Origin: Acidobacteriota bacterium
Lineage (GTDB): Bacteria; Acidobacteriota; Blastocatellia; Pyrinomonadales; Pyrinomonadaceae
Assembly (NCBI GenBank): GCA_024640445.1
Contig: JAHEEZ010000136.1
Location: 1 to 9,397, forward strand
Reading direction: 5' to 3'
DNA length: 9,397 bases
Made by a program: the position numbers and the translations under genes. A model generated the notes under the pieces. It worked only from the letters and a program-made list of their open reading frames with translations, ran no database searches and had not been told where the DNA came from. Position 1 is the first letter of the stretch. Every line of letters starts with the position of its first letter. This document shows, piece by piece, positions 1 to 6,931 of the stretch.

Positions 1-507
1 GCGGTAACTTTCTTCAAGAAATATGGAAAGGAATATGAGTTCGACTGGCTGATGATCGCAGCACAGGCGTTTCAGGAATCCGGCATCGATCAAAGCCGCA
101 GAAGCCCGGCGGGAGCGGTCGGAGTTATGCAGATCAAGCCGAGCACCGCGGCGGATCCTTCGGTAAACATCAAAAATGTGGAGGGCGATATCGAAAGTAA
201 CATTCACGCGGGGGTCAAGTACCTGGATTTCATTATGGACAGGTATTTCAAAGACGCTGAAATGAATGAAATCAACCGAGGCCTCTTTGCATTTGCCTCG
301 TACAATGCCGGTCCGGCGAGAATCGCGAAATTGCGAAAAACGGCCGAATCGGAGGGCCTGGACCCGAATCTCTGGTTCAACAACGTAGAGCTGATAGCGG
401 CCCGCGAAATAGGCGCGGAAACGGTGACATACGTTAGCAACATCTACAAGTACTTTATCGCTTACGAGATCGTTGCCGAGGATATGGGGCCAAAAAGGAA
501 ATCGTGA
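1..507 (+). CDS. MltF-like membrane-bound lytic transglycosylase (3' part only)
   Basis: The gene is open from base 1, so its 5' end lies outside the window; 168 codons are visible, ending in TGA at 505-507. The visible part is the SLT (lysozyme-like) catalytic domain. Visible residues 22-28 read QAFQESG, and Glu26 is the expected catalytic acid. These are followed by SPAGAVGVMQIKPSTA, NIHAGVKYL and ASYNAGPARI, the usual family motifs. Enzymes of this fold cleave the MurNAc-GlcNAc bond of peptidoglycan and form 1,6-anhydro ends, acting in the periplasm. The lead-in (YGKEYEFDWLMIAAQ) matches the MltF type, where an N-terminal solute-binding-like domain precedes SLT; that domain would be upstream and is not seen. 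The next gene starts 69 bp downstream with its own Shine-Dalgarno, so co-transcription is plausible. SLT assignment is firm; the MltF subfamily is likely. Confidence 0.9.
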   Translation, partial: AVTFFKKYGKEYEFDWLMIAAQAFQESGIDQSRRSPAGAVGVMQIKPSTAADPSVNIKNVEGDIESNIHAGVKYLDFIMDRYFKDAEMNEINRGLFAFASYNAGPARIAKLRKTAESEGLDPNLWFNNVELIAAREIGAETVTYVSNIYKYFIAYEIVAEDMGPKRKS

Positions 508-576
508 CTGGTTCCGGAAAGATATTGAGAAATTGATTTGAACAATACAAGGGAAGTAAATAATCAGGAGACATTA

Positions 577-1620
577 ATGAATTCAACGAAATACTTAACA
601 GCAGCCTCGGGGGCGTTTTTGCTTGTGGCAATCCTTTTTTCCGCAAACTCCGTATTTGCGCAGGAGCAGGAAGTAACCACCGCGACCCCGCAGATCGAGT
701 CTGCCGATAGTGTTAAGCCCGAGGTCTCAGAAACCTCTACCGAGGTCAGCCGGGACGAGATTCCTGCAAAGACTGAATCTGAAAACGCGGCTAAGGTGGC
801 TCTGCTCGAAAAGACAGAACTTCCGGCCCGCGAACAGAGCGCCGTGGTCCTCGACTACGGTAAGGACGTCAGGTTCGGGAAACGAATCTCTGTCGGAGCT
901 AAAGACGACGCACCTGTTGGTACAACCAGGCAGGTAACCGACGACAAAGATTGGCATTTCGCATTTACACCCTATCTCTTTGCGGCGGGAATGAGCGGCA
1001 CGGTTGGCGCCCGCGGTGTGACCGGTGATCTGGACCTTAGCTTCGGCGACATATTCAAGAGCCTGGATATCGGACTAATGGGAACGTTAGAGGCCAGAAG
1101 GAAGAAGATAGTTTTTTTGAACGACCTTCTGTGGATCAAGCTCAGCAAGAAATTCGATGGTCCACTTAACCTCTATGATGAGGTGAAACTCGGTAGTAAT
1201 GTCTTCATGTGGAACCCAATGGTCGGCTACAGGGTTTACGAGGGCAAAGCCGGATCATTCGATGTGCTTGGCGGCATCCGTCTGATGAGTTTGGAGAATA
1301 ATCTTGACTTCAGGAACGGGGGCCTTTTGCCTGACATTTCGGTTTCGTCGCGAAAAACCTTCGCGACACCGGTGGGCGGCGGCCGCGGCCTGCTGAATCT
1401 CTCTCCCAAGTTCTTCTTGTCGACAGAATTCGACCTCGGCGGAGGGCTTGGCGCTGACTTCACCGGTCAGTTCTACGGAGGAGTAGGTTACAGAGTGAAA
1501 CCCAAGATCGCGCTCGTAGGCGGATATCGATACCTTAAGACGAACTACGACGACGACAACGGTTTCATTTTTGACACCAGTATGAGTGGTTTGCTATTCG
1601 GCGCCAGATTCGATTTCTAA
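577..1620 (+). CDS. Outer-membrane beta-barrel protein, function unknown
   Basis: 347 residues from ATG 577. This start has AGGAG at 566-570, six bases upstream, and opens directly into a signal peptide. An in-frame TTG at 538 would add 13 residues before the signal and has no good ribosome site. Residues 1-28 form a Sec signal (LLVAILFSANSVFA, cut before Gln29). Residues 29 to about 120 are an acidic, Ser/Thr/Glu-rich linker of low complexity. From about 125 to the end the pattern alternates polar and hydrophobic residues with many Gly and aromatic residues (DWHFAFTPYLFAAGMSGTVG, GGYRYLKTNY), and the last residue is Phe (ARFDF), the usual BAM-recognised end of a barrel. I recognise a general outer-membrane barrel but no substrate or named family. 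It sits between a murein enzyme and a large exported protein, which suggests an envelope role. The barrel call is good; specific function is unknown. Confidence 0.8.
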   Translation: MNSTKYLTAASGAFLLVAILFSANSVFAQEQEVTTATPQIESADSVKPEVSETSTEVSRDEIPAKTESENAAKVALLEKTELPAREQSAVVLDYGKDVRFGKRISVGAKDDAPVGTTRQVTDDKDWHFAFTPYLFAAGMSGTVGARGVTGDLDLSFGDIFKSLDIGLMGTLEARRKKIVFLNDLLWIKLSKKFDGPLNLYDEVKLGSNVFMWNPMVGYRVYEGKAGSFDVLGGIRLMSLENNLDFRNGGLLPDISVSSRKTFATPVGGGRGLLNLSPKFFLSTEFDLGGGLGADFTGQFYGGVGYRVKPKIALVGGYRYLKTNYDDDNGFIFDTSMSGLLFGARFDF

Positions 1621-1646
1621 ACAGTGCATGCCAATGGTGGCTTGAA

Positions 1647-1674
1647 TGAGAGCCGCTGATCTACGCGGCTCTCA
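1647..1674 (+). terminator. Perfect 10-bp hairpin between barrel gene and next gene
   Basis: TGAGAGCCGC (1647-1656) pairs perfectly with GCGGCTCTCA (1665-1674) around an 8-base loop. It lies 27 bp after the barrel gene stop and ends 13 bp before the next ATG. No T-run follows on either strand, so it may not be a true intrinsic terminator. It could instead stabilise the upstream mRNA end, attenuate read-through, or limit ribosome access to the next gene, whose Shine-Dalgarno is weak. Confidence 0.4.
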
Positions 1675-1687
1675 CAATTGAGACTTG

Positions 1688-4018
1688 ATGATGAGAAGAA
1701 TTATGTTCGCAAAGATACGCAGATCGATGTTTTTCCTTTTGGTAATGGCGCTGCTTTTGCCGGGAATGAGTTTTCCGGCTGCCGCTCAGTCTGAAGAAGC
1801 CCAAACGGTAGAGGCGCAGATGGGAGTTTATGTCCCGCCGCCTTATCCGCGGACATATGAGATCAAGACCGGCGGCGTGGTCACGATCTACCCGCCGCAG
1901 ATAGATAGTTGGGACAATCAGACAAAGATGGTCGCTTACTTTGCGGTCGCTTTCGAGCCCAAAGCCGGAAGCGAACTAGTGTTCGGATCCGCGAAGCTCG
2001 AGGCCGAAACCGAAGTTTCGATCGACACCAGGGTGGTGCGATTCAGCAACTACAAGATCTTAGAGGTCAATTTCCCGTCGCTGTCCAGGGATGATGTGCG
2101 AGATCTGACAAGCGGACTTCAGTCGGAACTGCCGGAAGCTGATCGAAAGATCTCGCTTGATACCGTGTTGGCTGCGGTGGATAGAAGCAGCCTTATCCCC
2201 AAGGCTGAAACCGGCGCGGAACTGAAGGCTGATCCTCCGATGGTATTCCACAGTTCGACTCCAGCGGTTTTGGTCGGTTTTGACGGCGAACCTACATGGA
2301 GCCCCATCAAGGACGTCGATCTGAAGTTTGCGGTTAACACGAACTGGGACGTGTTTCAGGATACGGTCTCAAACGTCTTCTATCTTCGGATTGAAGAGAA
2401 CTGGCTGTCTTCTGCGGATCTCAATACGGGTTGGAAACCCGCCGGCAATCTTCCGTCGAGCTTTTCCAGGCTCCCGGCGGATGACAACTGGAAAGATGTT
2501 AAGGCGAATATTCCGGGAAAGAAGCTGTCGGCAAACAAGACTCCAAAGGTATTCGTCTCGAACATTCCGTCTGAACTCATCCTTGTGGACGGTTCGCCGA
2601 AATACCAGGCCGTTGCCGGTACATCGCTTCTTTGGCTAAGCAACACCGAGAATGATGTTTTCCGAAATGGAGCGAAGGGTGAATTCTATTATCTCGTGGC
2701 CGGAAGATGGTTCTCGGCACCGAGTCTTGACGGGCCCTGGACCTTCGCAACACCGACGCTTCCGGAAGACTTCAAGAAGATTCCGCTCGAGCATCCGCGT
2801 TCCCGCGTACTCGCGTCGGTTCCCGGCACTCGGCAGGCGACTGAAGCGATACTGCAGGCGAGCATTCCCCGCACCGCAAGGGTTGACAAGAACGAGCTGA
2901 AGGCCCCGGAAGTCGCGTTTCAGGGCGATCCGACGTTTCAGGCGATAGCGGGTACCGAGCTGTCAAGGGCAGTGAACACGGACAAGGACATTATCAAGTT
3001 CGGTGACAATTACTACATGTGCTATCAGGCAGTTTGGTTCATATCCAAAAGCGCCAACGGGCCTTGGTCTGTGGCGACAGACATTCCCGCCGAGATATAC
3101 ACAATTCCGACGAGTTCGCCGTCGCATCACGTGACCTACGTGACTGTGAAGGAAGAGAGCAAATCGAGTAACTGGGTCGTCTATTCGTATTACCCGGGCT
3201 ACACCGGAATGATGATCGGATACGGATGCGTCGTCTGGGGAACCGGCTGGTACTATCCGCCCTACTTTTACTACGGTGGGTATTACCCGGTCTATTATCC
3301 CTACTACAGGACCTATGGCTACTCAGCCTGGTACAACCCTTATACAGGCACATACGGGCGCGGGATGTCTGTTTACGGCCCATACGGCGGAGCCGGTTTC
3401 GGCGCCGTCTATAACCCGTATACAGGGACATATGCCCGCGGCGGAAGCGTTTATGGGCCCTACGGTTCAAGGACGTTTGCGCAGGCATACAATCCTCGAA
3501 CCGGCACATACGCCCAGACCCGCCAGGGAAACAACGTCTACGGCAGCTGGGGTTCGAGTTATGTCCAGCGTGGCGACGCATGGGCCCAGACGGGCCGCGT
3601 GACGAACAGGCAGACCGGTACAACGACCGGCGGGGCCCGGACAGGCGGCGGCGGAGCAGTGGTCGGGCGTTCGGGCGACAACGGAAGGGGAGCGGTAGGC
3701 AGGACCGGAAGCGGCGACATATATGCGGGACGCGACGGAAACGTATTCCGAAGAACAGATGGCGGTTGGCAGAAGTATGAGGGGGGAAGCTGGAACCCCG
3801 CGGGAACTCCCGGAAATCGAGGACAAAACCGGAGCCGTCCTGCTTCCAACGTGGACAGATCGACCTATGACTATCTGAACAGGGAGCGCAACGTAAGGAC
3901 AGAAGGGAACAGGAGAACCCGGGACGCGACAAATTACCGTTCTAACATGGGCGGAAGGTCCTCTGCGGGAAGTTACAGACGCCCCTCGACACCGGTTCGG
4001 AGGGGAAGAAGAAACTGA
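1688..4018 (+). CDS. Exported 'carbohydrate-binding family V/XII'-type protein with Trp modules, Tyr/Gly repeats and basic tail
   Basis: 776 residues from ATG 1688. TTG 1685, ATG 1691 and ATG 1703 are alternative starts and no strong Shine-Dalgarno decides. Residues 1-33 form a signal peptide (FFLLVMALLLPGMSFPAAA, cut before Gln34). Three related modules of roughly 80 residues follow at about 193-276, 296-380 and 408-487. Each runs [V/L]xGxPxW/Y/F, NTxxD, YYL or YYM, W, then GPW or similar and LP/IP. Next comes a hydrophobic Gly/Tyr/Trp stretch (about 495-548) with GYTGMMIGYGCVVWGTGW, then three tandem 26-residue repeats beginning YNPYTGTY. A Gly/Arg-rich region contains GNVFRRTDGGWQKYEGGSW, and a strongly basic end closes the protein. 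This architecture matches proteins commonly labelled carbohydrate-binding family V/XII; I know of no established biochemical function. Location is probably periplasmic or surface. It is the last gene before a clear terminator. Confidence 0.8.
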   Translation: MMRRIMFAKIRRSMFFLLVMALLLPGMSFPAAAQSEEAQTVEAQMGVYVPPPYPRTYEIKTGGVVTIYPPQIDSWDNQTKMVAYFAVAFEPKAGSELVFGSAKLEAETEVSIDTRVVRFSNYKILEVNFPSLSRDDVRDLTSGLQSELPEADRKISLDTVLAAVDRSSLIPKAETGAELKADPPMVFHSSTPAVLVGFDGEPTWSPIKDVDLKFAVNTNWDVFQDTVSNVFYLRIEENWLSSADLNTGWKPAGNLPSSFSRLPADDNWKDVKANIPGKKLSANKTPKVFVSNIPSELILVDGSPKYQAVAGTSLLWLSNTENDVFRNGAKGEFYYLVAGRWFSAPSLDGPWTFATPTLPEDFKKIPLEHPRSRVLASVPGTRQATEAILQASIPRTARVDKNELKAPEVAFQGDPTFQAIAGTELSRAVNTDKDIIKFGDNYYMCYQAVWFISKSANGPWSVATDIPAEIYTIPTSSPSHHVTYVTVKEESKSSNWVVYSYYPGYTGMMIGYGCVVWGTGWYYPPYFYYGGYYPVYYPYYRTYGYSAWYNPYTGTYGRGMSVYGPYGGAGFGAVYNPYTGTYARGGSVYGPYGSRTFAQAYNPRTGTYAQTRQGNNVYGSWGSSYVQRGDAWAQTGRVTNRQTGTTTGGARTGGGGAVVGRSGDNGRGAVGRTGSGDIYAGRDGNVFRRTDGGWQKYEGGSWNPAGTPGNRGQNRSRPASNVDRSTYDYLNRERNVRTEGNRRTRDATNYRSNMGGRSSAGSYRRPSTPVRRGRRN
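3332..3565 (+). repeat. Three tandem 78-bp coding repeats (26 residues each)
   Basis: Units start at 3332, 3410 and 3488. They encode 26-residue repeats opening YNPYTGTYGRG, YNPYTGTYARG and YNPRTGTYAQT, with VYGPYG, VYGPYG and VYGSWG in the middle. The period is exactly 78 bp. Many codons differ synonymously between units (tac/tat, ggc/ggg), so the duplication is old and kept at protein level rather than being a fresh slippage product. Confidence 0.85.
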
Positions 4019-4037
4019 CGAGACTTGAGCATCTTAG

Positions 4038-4069
4038 ACGGGCCGTCTGACGGCGGTCCGTTGTTTTTT
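4038..4069 (+). terminator. Rho-independent terminator after the V/XII-type gene
   Basis: ACGGGCCGTC (4038-4047) pairs with GGCGGTCCGT (4052-4061) over 10 bp, including two G-U pairs, with a TGAC tetraloop. TGTTTTTT follows at 4062-4069. It lies 20 bp after the stop codon at 4016-4018. This is the clearest intrinsic terminator in the window and probably ends the first transcription unit. Confidence 0.85.
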
Positions 4070-4387
4070 GTTTCTGCCGTACTTTTCGAAAATGTCGTGT
4101 GGCAGACGGGCAATGCGGGAGGAGGTCGCCCGGTAACGATTGGCGGTATGATCGTCTTTTATCTATGGCTCTGTTCGAACTTCTTTGTGTGGTAAAAGCT
4201 CCGCCGTCTGTGAGCCGGGCCTGTCAAAACTATCAGTTCAAAAGATTCCCCAAATAGCTTAGCTTTTATCTGGACAGCTCCGGCATTCCTGCCGGGAGTT
4301 GCCTGGCACGCCGCCATCAAAGACGTACGGGCGGTTTAGGTGATTCAGCAAAATTACATTTTGAAATACTAGTAAGAGGTCAAATTG
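4070..4387. other. Gene-free stretch upstream of the MetA-type barrel gene
   Basis: I see no convincing coding frame here. It holds a small hairpin, CCGGCA (4280-4285) with TGCCGG (4290-4295) around TTCC, and a distant complementary pair CAGACGG (4093-4099) and CCGTCTG (4204-4210). Either could be part of a structured leader, but no known riboswitch consensus is recognisable. A weak promoter candidate is TTCAGC (4344-4349), 17 bp, TACTAG (4367-4372); its -35 box matches consensus poorly. The stretch ends with the Shine-Dalgarno AGAGG at 4375-4379. Confidence 0.5.
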
Positions 4388-5323
4388 ATGATAAAACAAG
4401 TTTTCGGATCCTTGATCCTTTTCGCATTCGTCGGGTTGATAAGCTCAGACGCTTTTGGGCAGGTGCGAGGTCAATACACTCCCGGAATGACCGCCACAAA
4501 CTCGGGAACCATGGCCGACCCAGGTTTCACTTACGCGAATTTTCTTCAGTACTATTCCTTCAGCAAATTCAGGGGGCCGGATGGCGCTACGATCACGGCT
4601 GCACCCGGCAGCGGTTTCTCGTTGCTGGTCGACCACAACATTGTGCAATGGGTAAGCGAAAAGAAGTTTCTGGGTGGAAATTTTGCAGTCGCCGCGGATA
4701 TCCCTATCGCCAATAGCTCACTTAGCCTCGCGGCACTGGGTGTTTCCGGCGGCGGTGCCGGTATTGCAGACCTGTACATTCAGCCGGTGACGTTGGGTTG
4801 GAAGACGAAGAGAATGGACGCCCAGGTCGCGTATGGCTTCGTCATTCCCGTCGGCAGATATTCCGATGGCGCATCGGATAACGTTGGCACCGGGTACTGG
4901 GGCCATCAAATTTCGTCCGGCCAGACATTTTACCTGACCAAGAACAAGGCGACCGCAGTATCAGCCTACGAGAATTACGAGTTCCACTCCAAGCAAAGGG
5001 ACACGGACATACGTCCCGGGCAGACCTTCAACCTTGATTATTCGGTGACTCAGTTAGTGCCGCTTAAGAAGGATATGAGCTCGATACTTCAAGTAGGATT
5101 CGTCGGATACGAACAGATACAGACTACGGACAATACAGGCGCGGTATTCGATCCCGACATCGCATCGAGAACACACTATAGAGTGAATGCGGCAGGGTTT
5201 GCCACGAACCTCATTCTTCCCGCCAAGAAAGTGCTTCTCGGATTTAAGTATTATAAGGAGTTCGGAAATAGATCGACCGTAGAAGGTTATTCGGTGCAGT
5301 TCAACGGGGCGATAACATTTTGA
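4388..5323 (+). CDS. Outer-membrane transporter-like barrel, MetA-pathway-of-phenol-degradation family type
   Basis: 311 residues from ATG 4388, with AGAGG at 4375-4379 eight bases upstream. TTG 4385, directly before it, is a less likely start. Residues 1-24 form a signal peptide (LILFAFVGLISSDAFG, cut before Gln25). The mature protein has an early GQVRGQYTPGM segment, FLQYYSFSKFRGPDG, LLVDHNIVQWVS, then alternating strands including DLYIQPVTLGWKTKRMDAQV, AYGFVIPVGRYSDG and GTGYWGHQISSGQTFYLTKN. It ends with Phe (FNGAITF). The pattern fits the Phenol_MetA_deg (SphA/transporter) barrel family, whose members are thought to pass hydrophobic compounds across the outer membrane. The substrate here cannot be read from sequence, and no aromatic-degradation enzymes are nearby, so a phenol role should not be assumed. 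The next gene is 68 bp downstream, probably in the same transcript. Confidence 0.8.
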   Translation: MIKQVFGSLILFAFVGLISSDAFGQVRGQYTPGMTATNSGTMADPGFTYANFLQYYSFSKFRGPDGATITAAPGSGFSLLVDHNIVQWVSEKKFLGGNFAVAADIPIANSSLSLAALGVSGGGAGIADLYIQPVTLGWKTKRMDAQVAYGFVIPVGRYSDGASDNVGTGYWGHQISSGQTFYLTKNKATAVSAYENYEFHSKQRDTDIRPGQTFNLDYSVTQLVPLKKDMSSILQVGFVGYEQIQTTDNTGAVFDPDIASRTHYRVNAAGFATNLILPAKKVLLGFKYYKEFGNRSTVEGYSVQFNGAITF

Positions 5324-5391
5324 CGAAATCGCACCTGATTGTGCTCAGAAGATCGTTGCGGACTTAGATCAAAAGGGGATAACGGTTGATT

Positions 5392-5931
5392 ATGAAATAC
5401 GAGAGTCTGATTGTTAGATCATTTGCAATTGCAGTCCTGTGCCTGTTCTCTGGTCTATTGGTTTCGGGCCAAACGGTAAAGTACAACTATCTGCCCGGTA
5501 CGGATTTCACAAAGTTCAAGACCTACAAATGGGTAAAGGTTCCGGACCGCGAATATCCGCAAACCATACTCGACAAGCAGATAAAGGACTCTATCGACTC
5601 GCAGTTGAAAGAAAAGGGCTTGGGTGTGGTCGAAGAGGGTGACGCGGACTTGTTTGTCACTTACCAGGTTTCGATCGACAAGCAGACCTCATGGTCTGCG
5701 TACGGTACAGGATGGCGGGTCGGGATGAGGAGTGCGACGGGGAGAAGTTACACGATCAACATCGGGACCCTGGTTCTGGACTTCTACGATGTAGCGGCCA
5801 AGCAGCAGGTGTGGACCGGAAGCGCCACAAAACAGCTGGATCCGAGCAAGGACCCTGAAAAGAACCGGAAGAATCTCAACAAAGCGATGGCAAAGCTGCT
5901 GAAGAACTTTCCTCCGAAGGTCAAGAAGTGA
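5392..5931 (+). CDS. DUF4136-type exported protein
   Basis: 179 residues from ATG 5392. TTG 5386, two codons upstream, is a serious alternative: AGGGGA (5374-5379) is six bases before TTG and twelve before ATG. Residues 1-26 form a signal peptide (FAIAVLCLFSGLLVSG, cut before Gln27). The only nearby Cys (17) lies inside the hydrophobic core without a lipobox, so unlike many DUF4136 proteins this copy does not look lipidated. The mature part has the family pattern: DFTKFKTYKWV near the start, a DKQIKDSIDSQLKEKGLGVV segment, DADLFVTYQV, then GTLVLDFYDVAAKQQVWTGS and a basic KNLNKAMAKLLKNFPPK end. The family is periplasmic or envelope-associated with no firm function. It follows the MetA-type barrel by 68 bp, so the two may work together. 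Confidence 0.8.
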   Translation: MKYESLIVRSFAIAVLCLFSGLLVSGQTVKYNYLPGTDFTKFKTYKWVKVPDREYPQTILDKQIKDSIDSQLKEKGLGVVEEGDADLFVTYQVSIDKQTSWSAYGTGWRVGMRSATGRSYTINIGTLVLDFYDVAAKQQVWTGSATKQLDPSKDPEKNRKNLNKAMAKLLKNFPPKVKK

Positions 5932-6027
5932 GTGCGTCCGATCTGGCTGGGGTAGTAGCGTGGACGAGTCAGTGGTATCCGTTTGTGTGACCGACCGCTG
6001 GGCTCACGTGTAGCAGTGTGCGACTGA

Positions 6028-6056
6028 TTGACCTTGTTGGCGCCGTTTTCTACAAT
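6028..6056 (+). promoter_or_regulatory. Sigma-70-type promoter for the NarL-type regulator
   Basis: TTGACC (6028-6033) is separated by exactly 17 bp from TACAAT (6051-6056). Each box matches the sigma-70 consensus at five of six positions. The predicted start, seven bases after the -10 box, is 6063, which is the A of the regulator's ATG. No Shine-Dalgarno is seen before that ATG, consistent with a leaderless message. Read from sequence; no expression evidence. Confidence 0.55.
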
Positions 6057-6062
6057 TGGGAC

Positions 6063-6698
6063 ATGAGCAAATCGCGCATAGTCCTTGTCGATGACCACCG
6101 TATACTGCTCGACGCTCTCAAGACGCTGATCGAACCGGAATTTGAGGTCGTGGGCGTGTTTGAAGAGGCGCACTCGCTGCTTGATTGCGTTTCTGACCTG
6201 CGTCCGGATGTCGTTGTGCTCGACATTGGGATCCCCGGTATGAACGGACTCACCGCTGCTCGTTACCTGAAGAAACAGATTCCTGAAACCAAGATAGTCT
6301 TTCTCACTGCATACCCTGACCGCGATGCCGCCTCAGAGGCTTTCAAGATAGGGGCTTCAGGCTATGTCCTGAAGAGCTCAGCCGGCTCGGATCTGATCAA
6401 GGCGCTCAGGGAAGTACTCCACGGAGGTTACTTTGCCTCTGCGGCTCTGACCGAGGGGATGATCGGGTCATTCGTCCAGGAATTCAAGCGGATGGAAGAA
6501 AAGGAAAGGCTCACTCCAAGGCAGAAAGAGGTCCTCGGACTACTGACCCGCGGTATGTCGATGAAGGAGGTGGCGACTGAGCTTGACATTACCCCGCGTA
6601 CCGTTGCTTTCCATAAATACACGATCATGGAGCAGCACGAGATCACATCAAATGCTGAACTTATCAGTTTCGCTCTGGAAAATCTCCCGCATGCCTGA
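6063..6698 (+). CDS. NarL/LuxR-family two-component response regulator
   Basis: 211 residues from ATG 6063. An upstream in-frame GTG at 6018 would add 15 residues before the conserved first strand and would run across the promoter, so it is rejected. The N-terminal receiver (about 5-120) has the acidic pair Asp10-Asp11 (VLVDDH), phospho-acceptor Asp54 (VVLDIGIPGMNG), Thr82, Tyr101 and Lys104 (GYVLKSS), so all key residues are present. A LuxR-type helix-turn-helix at about 149-205 reads LTPRQKEVLGLL, then MSMKEVATELDITPRTVAFH. Such proteins bind DNA as dimers when phosphorylated by a partner kinase. No histidine kinase is in the window. The target is unknown; the envelope genes on both sides are reasonable candidates. 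It probably has its own promoter (6028-6056). The family call is certain; the regulon is not. Confidence 0.95.
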   Translation: MSKSRIVLVDDHRILLDALKTLIEPEFEVVGVFEEAHSLLDCVSDLRPDVVVLDIGIPGMNGLTAARYLKKQIPETKIVFLTAYPDRDAASEAFKIGASGYVLKSSAGSDLIKALREVLHGGYFASAALTEGMIGSFVQEFKRMEEKERLTPRQKEVLGLLTRGMSMKEVATELDITPRTVAFHKYTIMEQHEITSNAELISFALENLPHA

Positions 6699-6796
6699 TG
6701 ATTCCTGACCTCTCAGACTGATTTTCTCACTCAATTGTCTCCAATTAACTGCTTCCCACGTCCTTAAATCGCGATCGGACAATCCAGACATCTGTG

Positions 6797-6812
6797 CTGT
6801 CAATTCTGACAG
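6797..6812. repeat. Perfect inverted repeat CTGTCA-ATTC-TGACAG
   Basis: CTGTCA (6797-6802) and TGACAG (6807-6812) are perfect inverses around ATTC. A pyrimidine run, TTCCTTTCTT (6813-6822), follows. It lies 98 bp after the NarL-type gene and 97 bp before the receiver-only gene. It could be a weak terminator of the first gene or a symmetric operator for a dimeric regulator such as the NarL-type protein encoded next door. Confidence 0.4.
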
Positions 6813-6820
6813 TTCCTTTC

Positions 6821-6899
6821 TTGAGGTATCTGACTAGACTAAGTACACAATCATTGGGATCAGCGCCTCTCCAATGAGGCTGTGTCCCGGTTGAGGTAT
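6821..6899 (+). repeat. Direct repeat TTGAGGTAT, two copies 70 bp apart
   Basis: TTGAGGTAT occurs at 6821-6829 and 6891-6899, exactly 70 bp start to start, in the short gap before the receiver-only gene. The second copy supplies the GAGG that can act as ribosome site. The first could serve as a weak -35 box, with TACACA 17 bp downstream (6844-6849). A role as paired protein-binding sites is possible but unproven; chance is not excluded. Confidence 0.4.
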
Positions 6900-6901
6900 T
6901 G

Positions 6902-6931
6902 ATGACAGATGCTGAGCGAATCAAAACGTAA
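6902..6931 (+). CDS. Possible nine-codon overlapping leader reading frame
   Basis: ATG 6902 opens a nine-codon frame (MTDAERIKT) ending at TAA 6929-6931. GAGG at 6893-6896 lies five bases before this ATG, an ideal spacing, whereas it is twelve bases before the ATG of the receiver gene at 6909. The two frames overlap by 23 bases. Ribosomes may therefore load here first and control or couple translation of the receiver gene. Short and unconfirmed. Confidence 0.3.
   Translation: MTDAERIKT

Noticed and set aside
538..576. TTG start of the first barrel gene and a promoter between 508 and 576
   Set aside because: ATG 577 has AGGAG six bases upstream and opens into a signal peptide. The candidate -35/-10 pairs here (for example TTGATT with TAAATA) match consensus poorly.
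3039..3932. Long minus-strand open frame (297 codons) opposite the V/XII-type gene
   Set aside because: Arg/Ser/Cys-rich with no recognisable domain, signal or ribosome site. It is the expected shadow of a Tyr/Gly/Arg-rich coding region on the + strand.
4304..4320. TGGCACG resembling the -24 element of a sigma-54 promoter
   Set aside because: The required GC at the correct distance (-12 element) is missing; TC is present instead.
6018..6062. Extended GTG start for the NarL-type regulator
   Set aside because: It adds 15 residues before the conserved first receiver strand, has no Shine-Dalgarno, and would place the coding start inside the promoter.
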